Of a DNA stretch of 64,000 nt, positions 24,713 to 35,457 are shown one piece after another. The position numbers and the translations under genes were made by a program. The notes beneath the pieces are model-generated. The model saw nothing but the letters and a program-made list of their open reading frames with translations, was not told the origin of the DNA and ran no database searches. This stretch comes from Anastatus disparis. Its lineage: Eukaryota > Arthropoda > Insecta > Hymenoptera > Eupelmidae. Numbering within the stretch: position 1 is the first letter of the stretch; the number at the start of each line of letters is the position of its first letter. The stretch is from contig JAFFSR010000227.1 in NCBI GenBank assembly GCA_017163975.1, forward strand, positions 310,001 to 374,000, given 5' to 3'.

Positions 24713-26017
24713 ATGTTAAATACACACAAATGTGAATTATTAATGAAACAAATGGAGGGTTCTGAATTGGATGAGGATAAATATAAACGTTATTCAAAAA
24801 TAATTCGTTCATGGGTCACTATTTATCTAGGTCATCCAAAATGTCACCATTATCTTATTAGTTCAGCTGCTGCTAATAAGAATAGAAGACAACATGATGC
24901 TTCAAAATATTGGTGGATTGTGCACCCTTTAAGTAAACTTAGGTGAGTAATTATTGATATTTTAAAATAACGACGTTTATATATGAATATATAAAATTTT
25001 AGGCTTTTCTGGGAATCCGTTATGGTAGTTGTATATTTTGTCGCTTTCTTAACAATTCCATTCTCTTTATGTTTTATTATAATGGATTACGACGAAGTTC
25101 TTGTGGATAACCTAAATCCTCTTGTTTATATATTTTGTTGGATTGATATTATTGGTCATTGTGTAACAGGCTTTTATGATAGAAATGACGATGATGTTAC
25201 TTTTGATTTACTACCTATTCTTAAGTAATGTGAAAAATTATTATATTTTTCAATGGAAACAGTCTATTTTATAATCACCTCTATTATATACATTAAAAAT
25301 CAAATCAACGTTTAAAGTGCATACTAACCTTATTTAAAAATATGTTTTTATTTAAAATTATAAGCTAATTAAAAAGTAATATACAATTTATTATTATTTA
25401 CTATAATTTGCCTTTTATTGTAAAAAATTATACATATTCAACTTAAATTAAAATTAAGCTTATAAAATTAATATTTTTTGTTAGCCGTACTAAAAAATAA
25501 TAATAATCTTCTTGATGAATATAATTTATAAGTAGCTATTATTTCCTATAAATATTGCTTGATAAAAATAATAATTATCAAATTATTTATTTACCATTAG
25601 ACGATATTTGAAAGGTTTTATGATAATTGACATCATAACATCTTTACCTTATGATCGCTTGCTTCTGCAATGGAGAGAACCTCCAAGTAAAGATGATACT
25701 GTATTTTGGATACTTCTTAACCTTACACCTTCGTTAAAACTTTTACGATATTTCACTTTTACCTCTTATATAAATCAAATATTCTTGGTAATTTAATATT
25801 TTTAGAATTTCAAATGATATTCAATTATTATAATGTTTAAATAAATTTATTAAAATCAACAGTATTTTGATAGTGATTATGTATCATGTCAAATGTTTTT
25901 AACTGTGCTTCTATATCTTTACGTGATCCACTGGTTTGCTTGCTTTTGTCATTTGAACCCCTTGATTTCGATGTGGGCAGATGAGGTACGTGTCAGCCTG
26001 AGATTATAAGTTTCATT

Positions 26018-26050
<33 letters not shown>

Positions 26051-27112
26051 TTTTCAGGATATATCTAGTTTGTTGCCTTCAAACAATCAACTTAATGTAA
26101 TATATGAAACATCTCTTTATATCGTGCTTGAAAATTTAACTGCCAGTGGTTATGGCGGAAAAATACCTAATACCGAAGGTCAAATTTTGGTTCGTACAGT
26201 ACTCATGATAATAGGCAGATTGTTTGAATGCTACATCATAAGTAAGAAGCATTTTCTCAAGCAAAATCTTAAAATCTTACTTTTTATATATGAGTTAATT
26301 TTTTTCTTAGTTATGTTGTTGCAAATAGTATCTGATAGAAAAGCATCAGAGTCTAAATATGAACAAATTGTAAATCAGCTTTGTGCTTATGCAAGACAGA
26401 AACAACTGCCAACTTACATGAAGAAAAGACTTCTAGCTTATTATCACTTTCGTTTTAGAAATAGTTATTTTCGAGAAAGAAAAATTTTAACTAATTTATC
26501 TGGTTAGTCTGTTTATAATGAACGAAAAAATGTTTTATTTTACACATACAAATAATTAATTATTTTTAAAGATTCTTTACGAGAAGAAGTTGTTCTACAT
26601 TCATGCAGACGCTTGGTAGAAAATGTTGATATATTCCAAGATTTACCAAGACATGTTTTGGTACTAATAGTTACTAATTTGAAACCAGAATTATATTTAG
26701 CACGCGATATGATTGTAAAAGCTGGTACTCAAGGAGATTGCATGTTCTTTTTATCTAGTGGAACTGTAGCTGTTTTAACACCTACAGGGAAAGAAGTAAG
26801 CAAAAAAAGCTTTTGACAAATTTGCTCAATGATTTTCTAATGAAAGATGCATGCTAGGTTTGTTTTTTGGAAGACGGTGCACATTTTGGTGAAGTGGCAC
26901 TGTTAGTTCAAGATCAACGTCGAGTGGCAAGCGTAGTTGCTGTTGAAGTTTGCGAGGTCTATCGTCTTGATCGTAAGGACTTTCGTAAATGCATTGCAGC
27001 GCATACGGATTTATTTTCAAAAGTTGAACGCATCGCCACAGAACGTATGCAACGTACAGTTATGGTTGAAGAAAGACATAAACGTTCTATTAGTACAAGA
27101 AAATCTAAATAA
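24713..27112 (+). CDS. HCN-like cyclic-nucleotide-regulated channel, divergent
   Basis: Eight exons: 24713-24942, 25003-25224, 25601-25787, 25863-25985, 26058-26241, 26311-26502, 26572-26795 and 26858-27112; 538 residues, short for HCN channels. Seen in order: HCN-type N-terminal block ending WWIVHPLSKLR; S1 (about 84-105), S2 (115-135), S3 (155-168), S4 (about 184-213), S5 (217-240), pore with selectivity filter GYG (285-287), S6 (300-322), C-linker, and a cyclic-nucleotide-binding domain (about 395-510) with HFGEVALL (Glu466) and RRVASV. The order and the LTASGYG filter fit the HCN group better than CNG channels. Odd: S4 carries only one Lys and one Arg instead of the long basic ladder, and the RT/RRTAS phosphate-binding motif has Val477 in place of Thr. 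The protein should sit in the plasma membrane; whether it still senses voltage is doubtful. The first ATG is used; further 5' exons are possible. Confidence 0.82.
26018..26050 (+). repeat. TAA microsatellite at an intron 3' end
   Basis: About ten TAA units fill the end of intron 4 of the HCN-like gene and run to within 7 bp of the acceptor TTTTTCAG at 26057, leaving a very short pyrimidine tract. Length variation here could affect splicing of the pore exon. Confidence 0.7.
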
Positions 27113-29029
27113 TAACATTCTTTTCATAAATCTTTTATACTTCATATTTTATCATAGCTCTAAGAAAACTTTAAATTATCTAGCTTGTACCAAAAATTTA
27201 CAATATTTTCATTGCATTAAACATATGTTAAATATTATGTCTAATACTAACATAATCACATTTACTTTCTTCTATGTCTCCTACTCTACCACCAGTACAT
27301 ACTGTCTTTTTAATATCCATTCTTTTGGATTCCTTACATTCCATAATAATTATTTAAATAAAATATTGAAAATTTTTCTTTTTAAAAGGCTTTTAGGCCG
27401 CTATTCGATTCTGCAATTAAGATAAAGATTTTCGAAGACTACATCTTCATATGCATTACGTAAAATCAATTTAAAGTTGAGAATTTTTTCATTCTGGAAG
27501 AAAAATTTATCGCAATTATTCATTTAATAAACAAATATTAATATCTTTTATCAAAATTTGGAAAAACTAACGTTTTAATAATTTTAAATATAATTTTAAG
27601 TGTACAAAATGAATATTCATTGAATTATAGCTACTTTACAATGTAAATATTAAATTTTGAAGATTTCTTTAAAAAATCTATATGTATTGTTACGGATTTC
27701 ATTTTATTATTAAACCATAAATATATAATTAAATTATAAAAAAGGCGAGAAAGTGTCCGCGACGTGTCTCGAACCCCGGGCCTCTTGCACGACAGACAAA
27801 CGCTCAAACGTTGAACCGTTCTCATCCGATGCATTTTCATTTTTTTTTTTTTTTTGCTTCATATTCTGTAAACTGCACTCTTGCATTTTTTCTATATTTC
27901 CTACCATACGGCACTCGTAACAGATATTATCGAATAAAATTTACCAATCAGAACTTCTGAGTTCAATCTGCAACATACTTGTAAAAGTTATGCTTGAATT
28001 TTTTCGATTAAAAACAATTATTTTATCAAAAATCTCAATCCACTCAAAAGTTATATAAGAATGAAAAACACAAAAAAATTCAACATAATGTTTCAATGAA
28101 AGTTCAAGTTCAATTTTAGACTAATTTTTGTAGATATTTTTTTTCGCTATAACTTTTTAATGGATTATGATTTCTTTTAACGAAAGATTTTTATGTAATA
28201 GAATTTTTAAATAAATCCATGAAAATCTAACGAAATAGCTCATAATTTTTGAATAATTGAGTGTTAAAAAGTTCGCAACTTACTTCATAATTTTATTTAC
28301 AAAAACATATCTGACAGTGATTGAAACCCTGGTAGAAATTACCGCTACAGAATCGTCAATTAACGGTGAGTTTTTTTTAAATTGACCATAATTTGATAAT
28401 TTTTTAGGCGTAAATGGCCATTTTAAACGCTGGCAGGCGACGGCATATAATCATTAAATAGTCAAACCTTGGTAAATAATTAAAAATTTTTTTTTACTGA
28501 TGTCCCATTTATTTATTTACAATATAAAAGAAAACTTTAAACATCAAAGTATAATCATTTACAATATTTGAATGGTTTATGAAAAAAAACATCTAAAATC
28601 ATTTATAAAAGATGATTTTAAAAGCTGTGATTTAAGGTTGTGTTTGCAACGTGTGAAAGAAACAGAGCATAGCATTTACGCTTGTCTACGCTCTCGCTAC
28701 AGTTTTATAGGTCAAGTTTGATTAATGAATATTGGAATTAGATTAAATAACTATCTGATTTTAGTGTAGTATTATATAAAAGGAAAAAAATATTAATCTT
28801 TAACTTAATCTATTAAAAATACAGATTTAAAGTTTAGCTATTAATTATAAGTTTCAAGTTTATTAAATAAAAACTAATTTAACATCAATGTGACATTAAA
28901 ATACGATTTATAATTTATTCATACTAAATTATTTTTGAAATTAAATTTAATTAAATTATACTTTATTTTGACCAGTGCTTAGCGTTGCTAAGAATATCAC
29001 TTAGCCCAGTGATCAAATCGTTTTCAGGA
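27113..29029. other. Intergenic, with decayed repeats
   Basis: No gene was recognised. Around 27990-28310 a decayed copy of the 4200-type foldback is visible (TCTCAATCCACTCAAAAGTT, then ATAATTTTATTTACAAAAAC), with weak inverted pairing. A tRNA-like stretch at 27753-27833 is listed separately. Confidence 0.5.
27753..27833 (-). repeat. tRNA-like sequence, possible SINE head or tRNA pseudogene
   Basis: Read on the minus strand, GGGGTTCGAGACAC resembles a pol III B box, and upstream TTTGT-CTGTCGT-GCAAG can form a five-pair anticodon-like stem with G-U pairs. The expected acceptor stem and a perfect T stem are missing, so a working tRNA gene is unlikely. The stretch is much more GC-rich than its surroundings and is bordered by a poly-T run at 27841. 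Confidence 0.35.
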
Positions 29030-29186
29030 AGCGTCCAAATGGATACCAGTCCCGACTCTTGTATCACGTTCCGATGAGACCGTATTGTCTGATTCTGATA
29101 AAACTTCAACAATTCTATTAAATATAGCCAATGCGGTGTCATTAGAACGTGGTACGGGGGTCGGGACGGGTATCCATCTGGACGCT
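29030..29186. repeat. GC-rich inverted repeat
   Basis: AGCGTCCAAATGGATACCAG and its imperfect complement ending TATCCATCTGGACGCT (29186) form the outer arms; GTCCCGAC pairs with GTCGGGAC, and ACGTTC with GAACGT. Non-coding intergenic position. Confidence 0.7.
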
Positions 29187-31210
29187 ACCTCATTTGTGTT
29201 GAATTCTTTTTCATTTTGATGAAGCGTTATTGTAGCTGTAAAAATAAACCCACAAATTTTCTAATTTTCTCATTTTTTTCCTGCAACGATACTCTTCTTT
29301 TCTATTAAACATTTTTCAAAAGCAAACTCGTTAAATTATAGCAGAGTAACTATCAACTAGCTTAACAAAAACAAGCTTACCTAGCATGTAAGATGTTTAC
29401 TTTCTACATATGCATAACTATATAGCACATTCAGAGTATAGTAAATAGCTCCACTTATTAAGTTTGTTCTCACAATTTTCGCACACAAGGTTAAGTACTT
29501 ATACAATAAGAAAATCAATCTTTTATTCTGTATAAAAAAATAAGTACTTCTCGTCAATATATCTATTATATAATTTATTTGGAACTATTAAATTATATGT
29601 AATAAATATAGCTTTTGTACGTGGAAAAACAGTTTACCATCAGTAAATAGACTATAAATTAATCATATAAAGATGGTTTAAAACTGATCATTGGCCATTT
29701 TTAATTCGTTTATTTTCTACCAGAGGAAATCCAAGATCGAAAGAAATAACACTCTCCTTGTTCGTCGATCAGGTGGCCTATACATAGGCGCTATAAAGTA
29801 TTGAAATATTATAAAGCTCTCTACGATAAGTTGAAAATTTTTTTTATTTCTGAACGAATAACAGTAAACTCGAAGAAAGTTACTTAAAGCTTAATAATAT
29901 TTAAATATATTAAATACTTAAAATAAAACACTTATTTATAATAAATTTTAAAATTGATAAACCAAAATATTTTCAGAAAAATGTTTAATTTTACAATAGC
30001 AGAAAAGTATATTTAAATAAACAGTTCAATGAAATACAATGAAAAAAATGTCTGCATAAAGTTTATTACAAACTTACATTAAATTACTATATAATACACG
30101 GAGAAAAATTGTGTATCAACTTTAATTATAGTTAGTAATAAAAATTACTATATTTTATGAGAACTGGTATATTTAAAAATTATGGGAAGTTTTATTATAT
30201 TTATAACAAATATTACTATAAGGTATGATAAGGTTGGCAACATCGTTTAAGAAATGAAACTATATCTTATTAGAAAAATTGCTATATTGCGTAGTAAAAT
30301 TTATGATACAGTAAAATTTCATATAACAGAGTAAAAATATTTGATATATTATGTTAGATGCTATAAAAATAATAAATTTTATTATACATATCATAAATTT
30401 TACTTTTTCAAATAATAATGTCGAGTCGATGATTTGTAAATTTAATTCTAACCTCAAAATTTCCTACCAAATTAAACGTACTCTTATAACATATGAAGAC
30501 ACTTGGAAGTTACGCGTGTAACATGTCACGATGGCGCAGTCAGTAACGTTCCCGACAAGAAAAATATTAAGGATGCCCTACCAAATTTTAAGGACCTAAC
30601 AGGGCATCCTGACAGGGGCGCTACTTGGCATGTAATGGGGAGATTACCAGGTCCTGAGAGGATTTCCACTAATTTCCCCTTTTAATTGGTTATTGGGTAT
30701 TTGGATATTCGGATTATTGGGTACGTTCGTAAAATGAAAGTTCCATGTTTGCGATGAGAAGTCCATGCAATGTATGATCCATGGACCATTCACACGATGA
30801 ATGGTCCATGCGATGAAAAGTCCGCCATGAAACGACCGACGATGAAATGTCCTGCAACGAAACGTCCGTGACCCATTGTTTATATTTAAACTATTTTGGA
30901 GTTAAATTTACAAGAAAAATAGTTTTTTTTTTACATCAGATATACACATGCATCAAAAAAGGTTATTTTTTGAATATCGATTGTCGGGCAACTGTCAGAT
31001 GATAAACGGGTAATAATAGGCACATCTGAAAATGAGGTTGCCTTATTAGGACCTAATCGCTCCATTACATACCCCTATGGGCACCTTATAATAATCTTAA
31101 GGTATCTTATTTGCGATATGGATGAGAACAGATGGTGCTAATAACTCGGGCTCTCGATACACACAAATATATTTATATTTATATTATATATAGATATACC
31201 ATTAGCACAA
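29187..31210. other. Intergenic, SINE-like and satellite-like fragments
   Basis: A possible pol III A box, TGGCGCAGTCAG, lies at 30532-30543 with no B box at tRNA distance. GGATGCCCTACC (30570) and its complement near 30600 make a short hairpin. From 30733 to 30870 a degenerate 14-17 bp motif (GATGAAAAGTCC, GATGAAATGTCC, ACGAAACGTCC) recurs about eight times. No protein-coding gene is supported. Confidence 0.4.
30733..30870 (+). repeat. Degenerate short tandem motif GATGAAAnGTCC
   Basis: Variants such as GATGAGAAGTCCATG, GATGAATGGTCCATG, GATGAAAAGTCCGCC, GATGAAATGTCCTGC and ACGAAACGTCCGTG follow one another at 14-17 bp spacing, including one inverted unit (ATGGACCATTCA). This looks like a small decayed satellite. 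Confidence 0.55.
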
Positions 31211-31273
31211 CCCACATAGCATGGAAGATTTGGAATATTCCGGAAATATTCCAAATCTTCCATGCTATGTGGG
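31211..31273. repeat. Perfect 29-bp-arm hairpin
   Basis: Arms 31211-31239 and 31245-31273 are exact reverse complements (outer end CCCACATAGCATGGAAGATT) around a 5-nt loop, CCGGA. No mismatch was found on reading both arms. Confidence 0.85.
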
Positions 31274-31389
31274 AAAGCCTGATAAACTTACAATTTTGGC
31301 CGCAGCGACCCGCACCGCCAATAGGGACTTCATTTATACCTTAACATTGTTTCTAATCGGGTTCACGCTTTACATCCTCAAGGTACTCG

Positions 31390-31400
31390 GTTCGACTCCA
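31390..31400 (+). promoter_or_regulatory. Pol III B-box-like motif
   Basis: GGTTCGACTCC matches the B-box consensus of tRNA genes and tRNA-derived SINEs exactly. A weak A-box candidate (TGGCCGCAGC) lies about 95 bp upstream, too far for a tRNA. It may mark a SINE remnant. Confidence 0.3.
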
Positions 31401-31438
31401 TTCCAAGAAAGATTTTTTTCGAAGTTAATTTTCTGGTT

Positions 31439-31760
31439 AAAAAATCAAATGACAAATCACCTGATTTCTCAGGTGATTTATAATGTTAAAACATCATGTA
31501 ACAATTTTTTTGACTCACACGTTTCAAACCATGCTTAGTCAATTCAGAAAAATTTTTGAACTTAGAAACTTTTTCGTAAAATTAGTCAAAATTTTTTCTG
31601 AGACTAAATCATCTAAAAAATTTTCTAAGTTCAAAATTTTCAAAAATTTTCAAAAACTGTTCTGAATTTACTATGCGTGGTTTGATTCACATAAAAACTA
31701 AAAAAATCTTTTCATGATGTTTTGGCATGATAAATCAGGTGATTTATCACCTGATTTTTT
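31439..31760. mobile_element. Foldback element with nested end palindromes
   Basis: The outer arms each contain a small palindrome (AAATCACCTGATTTCTCAGGTGATTT at the left; a matching TAAATCAGGTGATTTATCACC at the right). Further in, AACATCATG pairs with CATGATGTT, and AAACCATGCTTAG with its complement near 31672-31684. About 320 bp, non-coding. Confidence 0.7.
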
Positions 31761-32222
31761 TTTAATGGAGTTTATTTAAAATTAAATTATTTGAAAAATT
31801 AAATTAATTCATATAAAAAATAATCAAAAATTAAAAACAATAAAGGACAATCTGACTGCCCCACCACCAAAAATTCTTGATTCGATTGCAAACTTCACTC
31901 TTCTTAAAACTGTCCAACGTTTCAAACATTTTTACAAAATTTTATCTTTATATTGAGTTTGTGGTGTAGACATCTACATTGAAATCCGCATAGATATTTT
32001 CAACAGGGTATACCTTTATCTATATATTGGAGAATCTCATAACATTACTTTATTGCTTATTATAATATTATAGATGATAAATTTGTTTGTGTAAACAAAC
32101 GCAAATTCGTATTTTATTTTACTACAATTAAAAAAGGCTATTCTTTTGATTTAAAAATGTTTTTTATTCAATGCTTAATGTAAATAATATGAAATTGTAT
32201 TAGCAAGGAAATAGAATCAATT
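31761..32222. other. Intergenic region downstream of the pickpocket gene
   Basis: AT-rich; probably includes the 3' UTR of the minus-strand pickpocket gene. Nothing else is recognised. Confidence 0.45.
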
Positions 32223-35200
32223 CTACTTAAAGTAATACTTATTTAAGTTATCCGAATATTTAAAATTAATATTTTTTTTATTCATTGCATTCTTTGGTTT
32301 AACTTGGATATTATATCGTATTTTCGGTATACTAAGAACTGCACCGCAGTAAGTACGTAAAGTAAAATAATAAAAGCTTTCAAAACTAATAATGATAGAG
32401 AAGCCAAGGAAAAATCCAGCGACACCTCCAAATGAAACTACAAGATCTAACCAACCAAAACGCGTTACACGACGATAACGTACATCGGGCCAGGAAAGAA
32501 ATTTTATCTCCACCACCTCTTCGCCTGTATTACTAAATCGTTCAATCTTTTCACAATTATAAGCTGTATGCTCGCAGGATATGTAACAATTCCGACCAAT
32601 TATCTAGACAAAAAAAGGCTTTTATTTAAAATATATAAAATACTCTTCAAAATTTAGTATTAAAATTATTCGAATTCATTAATTTTCATTGCTCAAGTTG
32701 ACATATATATATATATATATATATTTTTAAGTTAATCTCATAATAATTATTATAATACTTTTCGATACTAGTGCGTTAAATTATAAATGATAATATGAGT
32801 TTCATTGCAATCGCACGAGTATTTATAATTTAACGCACTAGTATCGAAAAATATTTTTTAATCAAAGTTCTAATATCACACTAACTTATAAAAAGGGATT
32901 TGAATTTTTCGTAATTTTGAGATTTTTTTTCAGCAAAATTCCGAAAAAATCGCAACTAAAATATTTAGACTCAATTACTAAAAGAATTCTGAAAAAAATA
33001 GCTTCTCAAATATTTAATACTTTATTATTCAAAAGAATGCTTTAGTAAACTTTTTTCTATTTGCAGTTTAATTTTTTTAAAAGAAATAAAAATATTTATT
33101 TTTTGAAAATGTACTTGAATGTATAATATGTGAAATATAAAGAAAACAGTTTTAATATAATATAAATAAGATTAACTTTCGTAAGTATCATAATACTAAA
33201 AATCCTACTTTTAAAAATATAATATGAATTAAAAATTAATAATTCTGGTTTTACAAGTTTGTAAATTAAAAAAATTTCTAATAGTCTGCTTTTTCGAAGA
33301 CGAAGAGGAAATTTTGGATTGCAAGGATAGCACTTTTAGTTGAGAATGAACGTAAAGTTAGAAAGATTGTTGCAGTTGAAGTTTACAAAGTTTATCGCCT
33401 TGAACGCAGACTTGTGTAAGTACATTGCTGCACACACAGATGTATTTGCAAAAGTTAAACGCAAACGCTTATCATTACAATTCAATGCTTTTGAGAAGAT
33501 GAAGAAAATCAAAAGTTTTAATAATTTTATTTTTTAATGCAGGAATTATCAAATTAATCAAAAGAATAAATACGTTTTCTTTTACAAAAATGTGGAAAAA
33601 GTTATGAAGTTTAGTGCCTGATATTTTAAACTTTACTATTATGTTTAGATTAAAAACTAACGAATATTTGAAAAAAAGTTGTTACAAACCTGTCTGTTAT
33701 CAATATTCGAAAGACATTGATATTTAAAAAGAGGACATTCTTCAAAAAAATTAGTAGCATAAAACCAAGGAATACAACTGCACGTTGATTTAAATATCTT
33801 TTCAATGGCAATTCTTTGGCAATGAACGTGAGATGGACTTTCATTAGGAAATGCGCATTTACGTTGTGAGAGTGTAAGAAAACGTAGGCTACTTGCTGTT
33901 GACGTTATACTGAGACTCAATTGAATGGATGAAGCTCTTGTAATTTTATAGATAGCTTGCTGTTTGTAAACTGGAGGGCCATCAAATTTTCCGCTCATAT
34001 GGACACTGTTTAGAAAAGTTTAACGTAAGCCTCTCGAAAATTTAGAGATACAAAAAAGTTGCAATTTTTCATTTACCTTATAGGATAATCTCTTGGTTTA
34101 AACTGTAAAGCCCATGGTAGATCATCTTTTTCAATGGATCTACTATTAAACTCGCAGCAAACACCATCTGGAGTGGTAATTTTATGCACGAATAAATCAG
34201 CACACTTATATGCATTTTTCCTACAAAACATGCATTTTTATTTTTATTTTTAATAGAAAAACTCTTTTTCCAATTACATGAATATTTTAAAGAAAATAAA
34301 CAAACCCAAATGCACAATGTGAAAAAAAATCTTGACAATCAGGTGTAATTTTAAGAAAATGAGCTTTGTAATCATCAACTACATCAACATCATCATTATT
34401 AAGAGCTAAAGATTCTCCTTTCCAGCTATACAATGATTCAAGTTTTTCTATTTGTTTCTAAAATAAATAATAAACAATAAATTAAAATAATAAAAAGTTT
34501 ATTTTTCACTGTATACCGATGTCAAGTGAAGTTTTGAAAAGTTCAAATGTGTTGAATCAAAACAAAGATAGACGTTGGGAAAATCCACGGATGACTTTTC
34601 TCTTTCAATGTGCAAATATGTTAATGTAGGCGATGTTTGGAACTTATGCCAGATTATGATGATTGTTGCGATAGCCGTTATTACCGATATGCTGAACAAC
34701 ACAAACCACATAAATCTACAATTAAAAATCAAGAGATTAATTTTAAAGAAAAGTTTAATTATAGATTTAAATTAAAGATAAGACTTACTCCAAGGCTTGA
34801 AAATAAGAAAATATTATTAAGAATAACTAATTTCCTTCTATATTTCTTATCGTCTATCTCTATTACTTAAGCGGACTATTGTTTTGTACGTGAAAATAAA
34901 TAATTGATAAAAATAAAAAATAGCACGATAGAAACTGGCAACGATGCTGATAGCAAAAATCAAAGTTCTTACTTACTTGTTGTAACGAGTATGCTAGAAA
35001 TTTCAAATTTATTATTAATTTAATATTTCTTAAAATCAAGTTGCTCATTACAAATCTTGGAAGATAATTAATTAAATTTTTTTTATTTTTATAATATACA
35101 AAGACAAGCAATAATCCCAAGTAACATTAAAATCATCTTTATTCATTAACATAAATTAAACAAATTATTATTATTAATCGATAATATTTTATACCGAAGC

Positions 35201-35457
35201 GTCTAGACTCTAAAGAATGATTTTTTTTCAAATTTTAATTAAAACGCATCAATTCGATAAAGTAGAATATTTATATCGTTATATGTACTAAATAATCATT
35301 AAAGCTTCTTTTTTTTCTACCTTTCGTAAATTGAGCGTGACAGATCCATAAAGTAAGGTACAGTGTGAAGGGAATTTTCACGTATAAATTCACGACTTCT
35401 TTTATTAAGACTATTAAGTATTAGCTTAATTGACGGCTTATAATCTGAGCAATACAT
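32223..35457 (-). CDS. Pickpocket-family DEG/ENaC sodium channel
   Basis: Six exons on the minus strand: 35321-35457, 34517-34715, 34306-34457, 34077-34220, 33690-34005 and 32223-32603, giving 442 residues. Pickpocket proteins are trimeric amiloride-type cation channels used in insect taste, touch, nociception or liquid clearance. Seen: short N-terminus, TM1 (about 48-69), FPNVYLC after it, cysteine-rich extracellular domain (DGVCCEFN; LSLSITSTASSLRFLTLSQR; CSCIPWFYATNFFEECPLFK; NCYISCEHTAYNC), a WPDVRYRRVTRFG stretch, and TM2 (373-397, GGVAGFFLGFSIIISFES) with the family's G-x-S filter (GFS, 383-385). All junctions keep the frame. Odd: the conserved N-terminal His-Gly gating motif is His31-Thr32 here. 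Introns carry a foldback element and a piece of a dead HCN-like exon on the other strand. Which Drosophila ppk it corresponds to cannot be told by reading. Confidence 0.88.
32705..32724. repeat. TA microsatellite
   Basis: About ten AT units inside pickpocket intron 5. Confidence 0.7.
32759..32850. mobile_element. Short palindromic element, copy 1 (ACTAGTGCGTTAAATT family)
   Basis: Arms TTTTCGATACTAGTGCGTTA and its exact complement enclose a loop containing ATTGCAATCGCACGAGT. The arms are about 30 bp with no mismatch over the outer part. A second copy with the same arms lies at 38023-38148. It sits in pickpocket intron 5. Confidence 0.8.
33285..33500 (+). pseudogene. Broken copy of the last exon of an HCN-like channel
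   Basis: Following TAATAG at 33284, the sequence aligns with the start of exon 8 of the neighbouring HCN-like gene (26858 on). Readable blocks are IALLVENERKV, IVAVEVYKVYRLERR and, in another frame, DLCKYIAAHTDVFAKVKR, against VALLVQDQRRV, VVAVEVCEVYRLDRK and DFRKCIAAHTDLFSKVER. About seven extra bases near the front and a one-base deletion between the last two blocks break the frame, and an in-frame stop follows. It lies in pickpocket intron 5 on the opposite strand. It is probably the remnant of a tandem duplicate; no remains of other exons were found. Confidence 0.8.

Noticed and set aside
27753..27833. Functional tRNA gene
   Set aside because: The acceptor stem does not pair and the T stem is broken; only box-like words remain.
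33340..33537. Small protein starting MRMNVKLERLLQLKF
   Set aside because: The frame crosses the frameshift of the broken HCN-like exon; similarity is to the channel in a different frame, so it is pseudogene sequence.
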